The notes: generated by a model from the sequence alone, not told the origin. A stretch of DNA of 64,000 nucleotides from CAIVAT01 sp037128705 (GCA_037128705.1 JBAXVX010000010.1:1-64000), one strand, 5' to 3'. Shown: positions 41,356 through 51,666, numbered from the stretch's first letter. A program made the numbers and translations.

Positions 41356-43716
41356 TTACTTTTTCCGCTCAATGGTTACGTACTCAATTTTCCCGTTGAA
41401 TTTTGAAGATTTGCCATAATCGGCCACATGTGTACCGTCATCGACACCAACATCGGCCAGATCATCAACTGAGAATATACCTGGCTGGGTTTTCTCGATT
41501 CTCTTCTCGGCAACTTTTTTATCATTTACAAAAATGGTTCCAACTCCCCCTTTACCAAGACCACCATCAGATTTGAAGTCATATACCAATTTGTAATTTC
41601 CTGGTTTTAGTGCCTGATCAGCAAGAATACTGGTTGATGCCATACCCAGGTAATTATAGGTAAAGGCCGGTTTTCCATCTTTCATATAAAATGAGAGACC
41701 ACCAAATCGTCCACCCTGGCAAACAATTACACCATTACCTTTTGCGTCTACTGCCACCTCAGAAGTGATGGAGTAGGATTTACCTCTCAGGTCAATAAAA
41801 ATATCAACCCCCATTCCTTTCATGCCCTCTCCGTAAGTTACGGTGTTTCTATTCCCCATAACAGTCGGGCGGCCCATCAACTCGGCATTGGTTCTTTCCA
41901 ACAGCCGGTCATCAATTGGCAAAACATGATATTTCTCCGCCTCTTTCATAAACAGGCCCTGCATCTCTTTCAGCTTGTCGGGGTTTTGAGCTGTCAGGTC
42001 GTTGGCCAGGCTGAAATCTTCATTGGTATAATACAACTCCCATTTATCTTCCTGCAAGGTATTGTTGGGTTTCAATTTCCATGCCGGCCTGTGGATTGTC
42101 CGGGCATACCAGCCATCCTGGTATACTCCCCGGTTACCGAACATTTCAAAGTACTGTATTTTATGCTGTTCGTCGGCTTTGGCATCATTAAATGAGTACG
42201 CCAGGCTTGTGCCTTCAATCGGATCCTGTTCAATTCCATTCACCATTTTTGGCGCAGGGATCTTTGTAACTTCGTAAATGGTTGGGGCAATATCAATGAC
42301 ATGACCAAACTGTGAACGAACTTCTCCTTTGGCTTTGATACCTGCAGGCCATTGAACGATCATGCCGTTACGTGTACCTCCAAAATCAGAGGCTACCTGT
42401 TTGGTATAAGAGAAAGGAGCATCCATCGCCACAGCCCATCCCGCTGAAAAGTGCGGATAAGTGCTGGGATCGCCCCAATTGTCATAATGCTTCAGCATGT
42501 CCGGAACGGTTTCGGGTACCCCGCTGAAATAGGTCATTTCACTGTACATGCCATTCATTTGCCCTTCAGCACTTGCTCCATTGTCGCCGGCAATAAATAT
42601 GACAATGGTATTATCCATGATGCCCAAATCTTTAAGTGTTGAAATAAGTCTTCCGGCTTCATAATCCGTTTGTTCGGCAAACCCGGCATACACTTCCATC
42701 TGGCGGGTGAATAATTTCTTTTCATCAGCCGATAGTTTATCCCAGTCCTTGATATCGGCTGGTTTTGGTGCAAGTTTGGTGCCTGGTGGCACAATCCCCA
42801 TTTTTATCTGGCGTTCCAAAGTCAGTTCACGCAACTTATCCCATCCCTGGTCAAATTTACCTTTGTATTTTTCGGCCCATGCCTTCGGCACATGATGCGG
42901 CGCATGGGTTGCTCCCGGGGCATAATACATAAAGAAGGGCTTATCGGGTGATAATGCCTGCTGGTAACGAACCCAGGAAATGGCCTGGTTGGTCATGTCG
43001 GTGGTAAAGTGATAATTGGGATCTTCCGGCGTTTCGACCAGCGTACTCCCGTCATAAATCAATGGAGACCACTGATTTGTTTCACCGCCGATAAACCCAT
43101 AAAACTTTTCGAAGCCTGAATGTGTCGGCCAGCGATCCATGGGACCTGAATTTGAAATTTCCCAGGGTGGCGTTTCATGATATTTCCCAAAAGCTGCGGT
43201 ATTATACCCATTCTGGCGGAGTACTTCAGCCATGGGAGTAATTGATTGAGGTCTCACCCCTGTATTTCCGGGGAAGGTGGTGCCGGCTTCTGCAATGCAA
43301 CCCATGTTGTTGCTGTGATGATTATATCCTGTCAACAAAGCTACCCTCGTTGGTGAGCAGAGCGCGGTGGTATGGAATCGGTTATATTTTAAACCATTAT
43401 CAGCAAGTTTGTCCATGGTTGGTGTGGTAACAGGACCGCCAAACGCTTCGGAAACGCCAAAACCCATGTCGTCAATTAATATAACCACTACATTGGGCGC
43501 CCCTTTGGGTGCAGTCACATGAAAGCGTTCCGGGGCCTTAGCGTTACGCACATCAAGTTCGGTGTAGGTTTGCCGCTTTGGCTCTTTGATGGGGAGTACT
43601 GAGCGGTCAAGGTCACCTGCACCAGTCTCCTTTGAATCCGGTGACCTGGTCCCAGGTTCCTGGTTACAGGAAGTCAGGATCCATGCTAATATCATTAAAA
43701 AAAGAAAATGTTTCAT
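41356..43716 (-). CDS. Type I sulfatase (arylsulfatase-like) lipoprotein
   Basis: 786 residues. Lipobox LTSC (Cys17). NVVVILIDDMGFG (metal-binding Asp pair 82-83), and LCSPTRVALLTG with Cys120 as the formylglycine site; KYHETPPW, GDNGASAEGQ and a C-terminal extra domain (about 560-786) complete a large arylsulfatase of the Aspergillus/Pseudomonas type. It hydrolyses sulfate esters in the periplasm or at the surface once the Cys is converted. No dedicated anaerobic maturase is adjacent. Confidence 0.92.
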   Translation of the reverse strand: MKHFLFLMILAWILTSCNQEPGTRSPDSKETGAGDLDRSVLPIKEPKRQTYTELDVRNAKAPERFHVTAPKGAPNVVVILIDDMGFGVSEAFGGPVTTPTMDKLADNGLKYNRFHTTALCSPTRVALLTGYNHHSNNMGCIAEAGTTFPGNTGVRPQSITPMAEVLRQNGYNTAAFGKYHETPPWEISNSGPMDRWPTHSGFEKFYGFIGGETNQWSPLIYDGSTLVETPEDPNYHFTTDMTNQAISWVRYQQALSPDKPFFMYYAPGATHAPHHVPKAWAEKYKGKFDQGWDKLRELTLERQIKMGIVPPGTKLAPKPADIKDWDKLSADEKKLFTRQMEVYAGFAEQTDYEAGRLISTLKDLGIMDNTIVIFIAGDNGASAEGQMNGMYSEMTYFSGVPETVPDMLKHYDNWGDPSTYPHFSAGWAVAMDAPFSYTKQVASDFGGTRNGMIVQWPAGIKAKGEVRSQFGHVIDIAPTIYEVTKIPAPKMVNGIEQDPIEGTSLAYSFNDAKADEQHKIQYFEMFGNRGVYQDGWYARTIHRPAWKLKPNNTLQEDKWELYYTNEDFSLANDLTAQNPDKLKEMQGLFMKEAEKYHVLPIDDRLLERTNAELMGRPTVMGNRNTVTYGEGMKGMGVDIFIDLRGKSYSITSEVAVDAKGNGVIVCQGGRFGGLSFYMKDGKPAFTYNYLGMASTSILADQALKPGNYKLVYDFKSDGGLGKGGVGTIFVNDKKVAEKRIEKTQPGIFSVDDLADVGVDDGTHVADYGKSSKFNGKIEYVTIERKK

Positions 43717-43953
43717 AATGTTTAATTATTAGATGTTTGGACAAAGATATGCATTGTATTGACTTGGTCAAATATTCATTAAAGGATTTGGGATGTATTA
43801 GGAAATGTAATTAATGTGTAGTTTTTTTGCAAATTCAAAGTTTGACAGGTTAACATTCACATCAACCATCCATCAACTTACTTCATCATAGTCAAATATG
43901 TCATTTATTCCATATTCATAGCATTGAATATGAATTGATTGTGAAAATTTTGC

Positions 43954-43983
43954 TTGTTTATATAACCTAAAAACGTAATTTTG
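43954..43983 (+). promoter_or_regulatory. Promoter of the etf-dehydrogenase operon
   Basis: TTG (43954-43956), 19-nt spacer, TAATTTTG (43976-43983): a strong Bacteroidetes promoter. The same layout is kept in the relic at 38745-38774, which supports its use. The rest of the spacer 43717-44048 shows no gene. Confidence 0.7.
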
Positions 43984-44048
43984 CGAGCCTGATCTTTTGT
44001 CAGGAAACGGAATATTAACTTATCTAGTTGTAACCAGGTCTATTGTTT

Positions 44049-44921
44049 ATGAGATTCAGAATAATAGTTCTTGCCAAGCAGGTGCCCGATACAAGGAATG
44101 TTGGCAAGGATGCCATGAAAGCCGATGGCACTGTGAACAGGGCAGCCTTGCCTGCCATTTTCAACCCGGAGGATCTTCATGCGCTGGAGCAGGCCCTGAG
44201 CATAAAGGACAAGATTCCCTATGCTGAAGTGATCCTGCTTACCATGGGCCCCACCCGAGCAGCCGAAATCATACGCGAGGCCATGTACCGTGGCGCCGAT
44301 CAGGGTTTCCTGATCACTGACCGCAAGTTTGCCGGATCGGACACCCTGGCCACTTCCTATGCTTTATCACTTGCAGTGAAGAAATTAGCACCTTACCATC
44401 TGGTTATTTCCGGGCGTCAGGCCATCGATGGCGACACTGCCCAGGTTGGCCCGCAGACAGCCGAGAAACTCGGTATTCCCCAGATAACCTATGCAGAAGA
44501 GATCCTTTCGCTCGATGCCAAGAAGATTATCGTCAAACGCAGGCTTGAAAGGGGAGTGGAGGTAGTGAACTCAACCCTGCCGGCGCTCATTACGGTGCAC
44601 AGTTCAGCGCCTCCCTGCCGCCAGCGAATCGGAAAACTGCTGATGAAATACAAGCATGCACGCACTGTGACCGAGCTGCAGAATGAAACCAAGGACTACA
44701 CTGAACTCTATAATGAACGACCCTACCTGCTCATTGAGGAATGGTCGGCCGAAGACCTGCAAGCAAATCCCGAAAGCCTCGGACTGTCGGGATCACCAAC
44801 AAAGGTGAAAAAAATCGAAAATGTGGTATTTCAACACAAAGAATCGAAAATCCTCAACAATTCAGACAAGGATATCGAAAAACTGATGCAAACGCTCATC
44901 AGCAGCCACATCATCGGGTAG
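44049..44921 (+). CDS. etfB: Electron transfer flavoprotein subunit beta
   Basis: 290 residues from ATG 44049 (a TTG at 44043 is less likely). RIIVLAKQVPDTRNVGKDAM, NPEDLHALEQALSIKD, GADQGFLITDRKFAGSDTLA and ISGRQAIDGDTAQVGPQTAE are the FixA/EtfB signatures for the AMP-binding subunit. It receives electrons from the dehydrogenase encoded two genes on. Whether this ETF bifurcates cannot be told by eye. Confidence 0.93.
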   Translation: MRFRIIVLAKQVPDTRNVGKDAMKADGTVNRAALPAIFNPEDLHALEQALSIKDKIPYAEVILLTMGPTRAAEIIREAMYRGADQGFLITDRKFAGSDTLATSYALSLAVKKLAPYHLVISGRQAIDGDTAQVGPQTAEKLGIPQITYAEEILSLDAKKIIVKRRLERGVEVVNSTLPALITVHSSAPPCRQRIGKLLMKYKHARTVTELQNETKDYTELYNERPYLLIEEWSAEDLQANPESLGLSGSPTKVKKIENVVFQHKESKILNNSDKDIEKLMQTLISSHIIG

Positions 44922-44954
44922 TAAAACAGAATAAAAACAGAAAATCAGAATCCT

Positions 44955-45977
44955 GTGAACAATATATTTGTTTATTGCGAAGTAACCGAAGAACGGTCGA
45001 TTGCCGATGTAAGCCTCGAACTGCTGTCGAAAGGCAGAAAATTGGCTGACGATCTGAAGGTTAAACTCGAGGCCGTTGTAATCGGGCACAAGGTCGCAAA
45101 ACCGGAAGTCCTGCTCTACCCGTTTGGCGTGGATGTTATCCATTACGCCGACGACGAAAAATTGTTCCCCTACACCACACTTCCGCACGCGAGTGTCATT
45201 ATTGAACTCTTCAAAAAAGAACAGCCCGGGATCGTTCTTTTCGGAGCCACCAGCATTGGCCGCGACCTTGCTCCGCGGGTGGCATCGGCGCTTCGCTGCG
45301 GCCTGACAGCCGACTGCACCAGCCTGGAAATAGGTGACCATTTCGAAAATAAAACCCAGACCGAATACAAGAACCTGCTTTACCAGATCAGGCCTGCATT
45401 TGGGGGTAACATCATTGCCACGATTATCAATCCCGAAACAAGACCGCAGATGGCCACCGTGCGCGAGGGCGTGATGAAGAAGGAAGTGTACTCAGTGAAA
45501 TACAAGGGGAAACTCAATAAAATAGATGCCAAGAGCATCCTGAAGGACGAGGACTTCGCTGTTACCATCATAGAGCAGCATCTCGAGAAGAGCAGGATTG
45601 ACATTAAAAATGCACAGGTGATTATAGCCGGAGGGTACGGGGTAGGTTCAAAGGAGAACTTTCAGCTGCTTTTCAACCTGGCCGAAATCCTGGGTGCGCA
45701 GGTGGGCGCTTCACGTGCTGCCGTGGATGCCGGATTTGTGGAACACGAACGCCAGGTAGGTCAGACGGGAGTAACCGTAAGACCAAAACTCTACATTGCC
45801 TGCGGCATTTCAGGAGCGGTACAGCATCGCGCCGGCATGGACCAGTCGGCCCAGATCATTTCGATTAATTCAGATATCAATGCTCCGATCAACCAGATTG
45901 CCGATTATACCATCGTTGGAAACGTGGCCGATGTAATTCCCAAGATGATTAAGTATTACAAGAAAAACTCGAAGTAA
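44955..45977 (+). CDS. etfA: Electron transfer flavoprotein subunit alpha
   Basis: 340 residues, GTG start at 44955. N-terminal domain VYCEVTEERSIADVSLELLS, then LFGATSIGRDLAPRVASAL and the C-terminal FAD domain with ARAAVDAGFVE-like SRAAVDAGFVEHERQVGQTG, LYIACGISGAVQHRAGM and IISINSDINAPI. Spacing of 33 nt after etfB and 8 nt before the dehydrogenase. Confidence 0.93.
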   Translation: MNNIFVYCEVTEERSIADVSLELLSKGRKLADDLKVKLEAVVIGHKVAKPEVLLYPFGVDVIHYADDEKLFPYTTLPHASVIIELFKKEQPGIVLFGATSIGRDLAPRVASALRCGLTADCTSLEIGDHFENKTQTEYKNLLYQIRPAFGGNIIATIINPETRPQMATVREGVMKKEVYSVKYKGKLNKIDAKSILKDEDFAVTIIEQHLEKSRIDIKNAQVIIAGGYGVGSKENFQLLFNLAEILGAQVGASRAAVDAGFVEHERQVGQTGVTVRPKLYIACGISGAVQHRAGMDQSAQIISINSDINAPINQIADYTIVGNVADVIPKMIKYYKKNSK

Positions 45978-45985
45978 AAACTGTT

Positions 45986-47689
45986 ATGGAAAATTTCTAT
46001 ACCGACAATCCCCATCTCAGGTTTCACCTGACCCATCCCCTGATGGCCAGGATCGTGAAATTGAAGGAGTCAGATTATACCCAGAAAGACAAATTCGATT
46101 TCGCCCCGCTCGATTTCGAAGACGCAATTGACAGCTACGAAAAATTAATGGAGATCATCGGCGAGATCAGCGGCGGGATCATTGCCCCGAATGCTGAATC
46201 TGTCGACAAAGAGGGCGCTCAGTTGGTGAACAACGAGGTGAAGTATGCCCGTGGAACCCAGCAGAACCATGATGCAATGGTAAAGGCAGGACTGGTGGGC
46301 TTTTCGCTTCCCCGCGAATACGACGGGCTGAATATGCCTCATGTGCCTTATGTTATGTCGGGTGAAATCGTTTCACGTGCTGATGCAGGTTTTGCAAATA
46401 TCTGGGGGCTGCAGGACTGTGCAGAAACCATCCTGGAGTTTGCCTCCGATGAGCTGAAAGCCGAATTCCTGCCTCGTTTCAATAAAGGTGATACAGCTGC
46501 CATGGATTTAACCGAACCCGATGCAGGTTCTGACCTCCAGGCTGTTCAGCTGAAAGCCACCTATGACACGCACAAACACTGCTGGTTGCTCGACGGTGTT
46601 AAACGTTTCATTACCAACGGTGATGCCGACATTTCTCTGGTCCTTGCACGCTCGGAAGAGGGAACCACCGATGCACGCGGGCTTTCGTTATTCGTTTATG
46701 ACCGCAAGGATAAAGCAGTAACTGTGAGGCGCATCGAAAATAAGCTTGGGATCAAAGGATCTCCAACCTGCGAACTGGTATTCCGCCAGGCACCTGCAAA
46801 ACTCATCGGCGATACCAAACTTGGACTCATTAAGTATGTTATGTCGCTGATGAACTCAGCCCGCCTTGGTGTTGGTTCACAGTCAGTCGGCCTTGCCGAG
46901 GCTGCTTACCGCGAAGCATACAAATATGCAACTGAGCGCGAACAGTTTGGGAAATCGATCATCAAGTACCCGGCCGTTTACGAGATGCTCACCAACATGA
47001 AGGTAAAGATCGATGGGATGCGCTCGCTGCTTTACGAAACGGCACGTTACGTCGACCTTTACAAATGCTACAATTTTGCATTCAGGGAACGCAAGCCCGA
47101 GGCTGACGAACGCCAGGAAGCCAAATATTATCAGAAGCTTGCCGACATGTTCACCCCGCTCCTGAAACTTTATACCAGCGAGGGTTGCAACCAGATCGCA
47201 TATGATGCCATCCAGATTTTCGGGGGTACCGGTTACATGAAAGACTTCCCGATCGAAAGGATTTACCGTGATGCACGAATCACCACGATTTATGAAGGTA
47301 CCACGCAGTTGCAGGTGGTGGCTGCCATCCGTTATGTAGGGAATGGCGGTTATCTTTCGGCCATGCGCGAAAGGGCTGCACTCCCGGTGAAACGTGAACT
47401 GGAATACCTCAGGAGTTCGCTTGAAAAAATGACCGATCAATTCTCCAAGACCGTGGAGAAGATCAACGAATACAGCGACAACGAATATTTCGATTTCCAC
47501 TCGCGCCGGCTGGTCGAGATGGCAGCAAACATCCTGATAGGATACCTGTTGTTGTACGATGCGAACCGCAGCGATGAATATACCATGAGTGCTGATATCT
47601 TTATCCGTAAAGGCCGCGCTGAGAATGTCGCCACCGTTAGTTTTATCAACAACTGCCACCCGAAAGAGGTAAACGATTACAAGCTATAG
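45986..47689 (+). CDS. Acyl-CoA dehydrogenase family protein
   Basis: 567 residues, longer than short-chain enzymes (about 380). N-terminal helices, then GLVGFSLPREYDGLNMPHVP, MDLTEPDAGSDLQAVQLKAT, RFITNGDADISLVLARSEEG, YATEREQFGKSI and the flavin-binding FGGTGYMKDFPIERIYRDAR with TIYEGTTQLQ. The C-terminal extension (about 440-567) is typical of a long Bacteroidetes subfamily. It should pass electrons to the EtfAB encoded upstream; the substrate is unknown. The 3' end reappears in the relic at 38919-39006. Confidence 0.92.
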   Translation: MENFYTDNPHLRFHLTHPLMARIVKLKESDYTQKDKFDFAPLDFEDAIDSYEKLMEIIGEISGGIIAPNAESVDKEGAQLVNNEVKYARGTQQNHDAMVKAGLVGFSLPREYDGLNMPHVPYVMSGEIVSRADAGFANIWGLQDCAETILEFASDELKAEFLPRFNKGDTAAMDLTEPDAGSDLQAVQLKATYDTHKHCWLLDGVKRFITNGDADISLVLARSEEGTTDARGLSLFVYDRKDKAVTVRRIENKLGIKGSPTCELVFRQAPAKLIGDTKLGLIKYVMSLMNSARLGVGSQSVGLAEAAYREAYKYATEREQFGKSIIKYPAVYEMLTNMKVKIDGMRSLLYETARYVDLYKCYNFAFRERKPEADERQEAKYYQKLADMFTPLLKLYTSEGCNQIAYDAIQIFGGTGYMKDFPIERIYRDARITTIYEGTTQLQVVAAIRYVGNGGYLSAMRERAALPVKRELEYLRSSLEKMTDQFSKTVEKINEYSDNEYFDFHSRRLVEMAANILIGYLLLYDANRSDEYTMSADIFIRKGRAENVATVSFINNCHPKEVNDYKL

Positions 47690-47708
47690 CAGGTACTTTG
47701 GCAATACT

Positions 47709-49106
47709 TCATTTTCCCACGCAGAACCTGCTGAAAATGGTCCCAAGTATCTCATCTGTTGTGATTTCTCCGGTGATTTCACCCAGATGATAAAGGGCTT
47801 TCCGGATATCAATGGTCAGAAGATCAGGTGAGATCCCCGCCTGCAAACCAGTGCGGACGCTCAGAATAGAATCAAGCGCTTTTTGCAGGGCTTCGTAATG
47901 GCGGGAGTTGGATACAATGGTTTTATCAGAGATGTTTGCAGTGTCTACAACCTTTTGCAGGTGTTCAGCGATCAGATGGATGTTCTCCTTCCTTTTCCCC
48001 GATACGAAAATGGTTTCGTGTTCCACAAAATCCTTAAATCCCTTTGGAAGGGCTTTCAGTTTATCCATTTTATTCCCAATCAATATCAGGTGCAGTTTTT
48101 TTTCGGGGCTGATCTCTTTGAAATCAGACAGCGATTCCATCACGTCTGCAAAGGAATGTTCCGGGGCATCGAATACATAAAGAATGATGGCAGCCTCGCT
48201 TATTTTTTCCCAGGTGCGCTCAATGCCGATCGATTCTATTTTATCCTCGGCAGCTCGTAAACCAGCCGTGTCGATAAAGCGGAAACTGTAACCGCCGATG
48301 ACGATCGTATCTTCAATGGCATCCCTTGTTGTACCGGGAATATCTGAAACAATGGCCTTCTCTTCATTGAGGATGGCATTCAGCAGCGTCGACTTACCAA
48401 CATTTGGTTTCCCTATGATGGCCACCGGGATTCCATTTTTAATTACGTTCCCCAGGCTGAATGATTTGACAAGCAAGCCCAGTTCAAACTCAATCTTGTC
48501 AAGCAGCGTGTTCAGGTCGTTCCGGTCTGCAAAAATCATGTGTTCTTCGCTGAAATCAAGTTCAAGCTCTATGAGGGCCGTAAATTCCACGAGCGACTGC
48601 CTCAGGGCGCCAATTTTTTTCGAAAAACCGCCCCGCATCTGGTTTACTGCCAGGTCGTGCGAGGTATCAGAATGGGATGCAATGAGGTCGGCAACTGCTT
48701 CGGCCTGCGAAAGGTCGAATTTCTTGTTCATGAAGGCACGGAGGGTGAACTCTCCGGGTTTTGCCAGACGTACGCCCTGGGAAAGCAGCAGTTCCAGCGT
48801 CTTTTTCTGTATGAAGACTGACCCGTGACAGGAGATTTCAATCACATCTTCGCCTGTGTAGGAGTGGGGAGCCCTGAATATACTGACCAGCACCTCATCA
48901 AGAATGGAGGTCTCCGTTCCAAGGATTCCAAAGTGTATCGTATGTGATCGGGCGGTCCTTATGTCCAGGCTTTTGTCGGCAGGTTTGAATACATGGCTGA
49001 TTATTTCAAAGGAGTCAGGTCCCGAAAGCCGGATCACCGCAATGGCACCCATTCCGGGAGGGGTGGAGAGGGCACAAATGGTATCGGTTGCAGTTATTTT
49101 GCTCAT
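47709..49106 (-). CDS. mnmE: tRNA uridine-5-carboxymethylaminomethyl modification GTPase
   Basis: 465 residues. TDTICALSTPPGMGAIAVIR N terminus (formyl-folate domain), G1 GKPNVGKSTLLNAIL, G2/G3 IPGTTRD and DTAGLR, G4 GNKMDK, and the invariant C terminus FSRFCVGK (usually FCIGK). MnmE with MnmG modifies U34 of several tRNAs. Single gene, convergent to the acyl-CoA dehydrogenase by 20 nt. Confidence 0.95.
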   Translation of the reverse strand: MSKITATDTICALSTPPGMGAIAVIRLSGPDSFEIISHVFKPADKSLDIRTARSHTIHFGILGTETSILDEVLVSIFRAPHSYTGEDVIEISCHGSVFIQKKTLELLLSQGVRLAKPGEFTLRAFMNKKFDLSQAEAVADLIASHSDTSHDLAVNQMRGGFSKKIGALRQSLVEFTALIELELDFSEEHMIFADRNDLNTLLDKIEFELGLLVKSFSLGNVIKNGIPVAIIGKPNVGKSTLLNAILNEEKAIVSDIPGTTRDAIEDTIVIGGYSFRFIDTAGLRAAEDKIESIGIERTWEKISEAAIILYVFDAPEHSFADVMESLSDFKEISPEKKLHLILIGNKMDKLKALPKGFKDFVEHETIFVSGKRKENIHLIAEHLQKVVDTANISDKTIVSNSRHYEALQKALDSILSVRTGLQAGISPDLLTIDIRKALYHLGEITGEITTDEILGTIFSRFCVGK

Positions 49107-49182
49107 CGCACACGAAATTACTGTCTTTCTTGTATGATGAAAACAAATTTCCTAAATATTATTTTCTTTTTATAAAAGAGGC

Positions 49183-49190
49183 TATCTTTG
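49183..49190 (+). promoter_or_regulatory. Possible sucD promoter
   Basis: TATCTTTG fits the -7 box, 82 nt before the sucD ATG. No clear TTG -33; T-rich sequence lies upstream. Confidence 0.45.
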
Positions 49191-49246
49191 AAACTCAAAG
49201 TTCAGGCCTTTCCTGGTGCTGGATCTTCTCACAGAATTCACATTCG

Positions 49247-49272
49247 AAAATCGTAAATCGTAAATTGTAATC
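49247..49272 (+). repeat. AAATCGT tandem repeat, copy 1
   Basis: Three imperfect copies of a 7-nt unit (AAATCGT, AAATCGT, AAATTGT), ending directly at the sucD start codon. A near-identical element lies at 53685-53711. Confidence 0.6.
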
Positions 49273-50154
49273 ATGAGCATATTAGTTGACAAGGATTCCA
49301 TCGTCATTGTTCAGGGGATCACCGGCCACGAAGGTTCTTTTCACGCAGGTCAGATGATCGAGTATGGTACCAATGTGGCTGGGGGCGTTACCCCGGGCAA
49401 GGGTGGAATGATGCATCTGGGTCGCCCGGTTTTTAACACAGTCGCCGATGCTGTGAAGGTTACCGGAGCCAATGTTTCGATCATTTTTGTTCCGCCTCCA
49501 CTGGCTGCTGATGCCATCCTCGAAGCCGCAGATGCCGGCATTACCCTCATTGTTTGCATTACCGAAGGAATTCCTGTGAAAGATATGATTTCAGTCAAGG
49601 AATACCTGCGTTGTCGTAATATCCGGATGATCGGCCCGAATTGTCCTGGAATCATCACTCCTCCCAGCACAAAGATAGGGATCATGCCTGGATTCATCCA
49701 TAAACCCGGTTCCATCGGCATCGTCTCCCGTTCAGGGACCCTATCCTACGAAGCGGTTGACCAGATTACCAAGGCTGGATTGGGTCAGACGACCATGATA
49801 GGCGTGGGTGGCGACCCTATCCCGGGAACAACCATCGTGGAAGCTGTTCAGCTTTTTATGGCAGATCCTGAAACAAAGGGGATCATCATGATCGGTGAAA
49901 TCGGTGGCAACATGGAAACCGACGCCGGGTATTGGATCCAGCAGCACGGGACAAAACCTGTTGTCAGTTTTATTGCAGGGGCTACCGCTCCGAAAGGACG
50001 GACCATGGGCCATGCCGGCGCCATTGTCGGCGGAAAATCAGATACAGCTGAAGCCAAGAAGGAGATTCTCAGGCAATGCGGGATAAAGGTGGTCGATTCA
50101 CCCGCCGACCTTGGGATTGCAATGGTTGAGGCCCTGAAGGGCGCAGCGAAATAG
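49273..50154 (+). CDS. sucD: Succinyl-CoA synthetase subunit alpha
   Basis: 293 residues. IVQGITGHEGSFHAGQMIEY (CoA-binding), GGVTPGKGGMMHLGRPVFN, IGPNCPGIITPP, GIVSRSGTLSYEAVDQ, and MGHAGAIVGG with the phosphorylated His. It links succinyl-CoA to NTP formation. The beta subunit gene sucC is not in the window, which is unusual only in gene order. Confidence 0.94.
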   Translation: MSILVDKDSIVIVQGITGHEGSFHAGQMIEYGTNVAGGVTPGKGGMMHLGRPVFNTVADAVKVTGANVSIIFVPPPLAADAILEAADAGITLIVCITEGIPVKDMISVKEYLRCRNIRMIGPNCPGIITPPSTKIGIMPGFIHKPGSIGIVSRSGTLSYEAVDQITKAGLGQTTMIGVGGDPIPGTTIVEAVQLFMADPETKGIIMIGEIGGNMETDAGYWIQQHGTKPVVSFIAGATAPKGRTMGHAGAIVGGKSDTAEAKKEILRQCGIKVVDSPADLGIAMVEALKGAAK

Positions 50155-50169
50155 TCTCGAGACTAAAAC

Positions 50170-51582
50170 TCAATTCTTTTTTACATACTCATAAGCACCG
50201 AGATCCGGGGTTGATCCGCGATCGACCCCTCTGATGTCGAAAGGAATACCCATTGGTGCACCGACATTGATTGCGGGAGAAATGCTGTCGATCTGGTAAT
50301 TCATTTTCTGAATATCCACGAAACGGGGGTCCTTGTTTACCTGGCATTCGATGTATCTGGCCGTATTTGTGGTTTTCAACTTGGTTTTCAGGATGGCATG
50401 ATCGAAAGTATACTCAAAAGGAACCGATGGCAAAGAATCAAGCATGATCTCCTCTTCATTCGAACCGTACAGGATCGCATTGCCGAAGTAGGCCTTCAGC
50501 AAAGGATTCAATATTTTTTGCCCGGTGGTGTCGTAGGTATAATTACTCAGATAAACCGATGGCACATTCCGGACCGATGATGACCAGTAATTTCCAACGG
50601 TTATCTGCCTGAAATCATAACTGCCTCCATAATTTAGTGCCAGGCATGGCCCACCGCAATCACCGATCACACAGTTCTCTGAAACAATAGAACTCCCAAA
50701 CGCATAAATTCCTGCCGACGACATGTTTTGAATGATGCAATTGCTGATCCGAAGCATTGCAATTCCCTGGGCTCCCATAGAATCAACAACAAATCCATAG
50801 GCGCCGTTTTTAGTATACAGATAGTTTATTTCATGGTCTTTGCTGCCAGATTCAAGGTATATTCCTCCCCACTGACCGGGAAGATCCTTGTAAAACGGAT
50901 CCATACGGTCGCCTTGAAAACGCACAGGATGATCAAGTGTCCCATGTATTTTCAATGTCGACTTGAAAGAAACCGCCATGTAGGCATCCTTGTGAAAATA
51001 CACCTTGGTCCCGGGCATGATGGTCAGGGTCGAGTTGGTGTCAATTCGAATGGAGCCGTAAATCACATGGGCTTTCAAACTGTCCCATATGATGCTCCCA
51101 CCCAATTTGGCCTCACGGTAAAAAAATGCATTTTTTCCCCAGGCAACCAGTTTTACATTCTGCAAAGTGCCATTGGTGTTAAATTGGATGGAATCGCTTA
51201 CAATAAAGGGGATACTCTGGTTGTTGGGATCTATGGTGACCTTTACAAAAAGGTACAGGCTGTCATTCCCGGCGATTTCAAGATCTGAAGTGCTCAGGAC
51301 CGGTGCTCCGTTAATGTTGAGCCTGAATGAGGAACCCTGGCCGCCCGATAGCCGAACATCCGCAATGCTGACCTTGTTTTTATTCGGGTTGTAAATCACC
51401 AGGCGCTGGGTAATGGATCCAACGGTTGGGAAAACGGTATCAAAGAAAACGGTATCGGTTGAAAAGGAAAGCATTAACCCGGGACTTGTATCGATTTGAT
51501 CCTTTTTTCGGCATGAAAGGATAAGCGTCAGTAAAAAAAACAATGAAATGGAGAGTAGGAGAAATTTTGATATGCGGATCAT
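50170..51582 (-). CDS. Beta-helix surface lipoprotein
   Basis: 470 residues. Lipobox LILSC (Cys24). A beta-sandwich start (MLSFSTDTVFFDTVFPTVGS ... LVIYNPNKNKVSI), then a right-handed parallel beta-helix (about 165-330) with TLTIMPGTKVYFHKDA, GQWGGIYLESGSK and RISNCIIQNMSSAGIYA, closing with the choice-of-anchor type tail GIPFDIRGVDRGSTPDLGAY. Such proteins sit on the surface and bind or cut polymers; no catalytic set is visible. Confidence 0.75.
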   Translation of the reverse strand: MIRISKFLLLSISLFFLLTLILSCRKKDQIDTSPGLMLSFSTDTVFFDTVFPTVGSITQRLVIYNPNKNKVSIADVRLSGGQGSSFRLNINGAPVLSTSDLEIAGNDSLYLFVKVTIDPNNQSIPFIVSDSIQFNTNGTLQNVKLVAWGKNAFFYREAKLGGSIIWDSLKAHVIYGSIRIDTNSTLTIMPGTKVYFHKDAYMAVSFKSTLKIHGTLDHPVRFQGDRMDPFYKDLPGQWGGIYLESGSKDHEINYLYTKNGAYGFVVDSMGAQGIAMLRISNCIIQNMSSAGIYAFGSSIVSENCVIGDCGGPCLALNYGGSYDFRQITVGNYWSSSVRNVPSVYLSNYTYDTTGQKILNPLLKAYFGNAILYGSNEEEIMLDSLPSVPFEYTFDHAILKTKLKTTNTARYIECQVNKDPRFVDIQKMNYQIDSISPAINVGAPMGIPFDIRGVDRGSTPDLGAYEYVKKN

Positions 51583-51658
51583 TCTGGGTATTTTAGTGCG
51601 TCAAAATTAGGTATTTATTAACTTATCCATAGACTAACGGTAAAAACCGATAATATCG

Positions 51659-51666
51659 TACCTTTG
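51659..51666 (+). promoter_or_regulatory. Possible glycogen operon promoter
   Basis: TACCTTTG fits the -7 box, 53 nt before the debranching enzyme start. The -33 element is unclear. Confidence 0.45.

Noticed and set aside
46883..47659. 258-codon minus-strand ORF opposite the acyl-CoA dehydrogenase
   Set aside because: Antisense shadow of a conserved gene; no recognisable domain and no promoter.
49247..49272. Short tandem repeat as a CRISPR array
   Set aside because: The unit is 7 nt without spacers and no cas gene is nearby.
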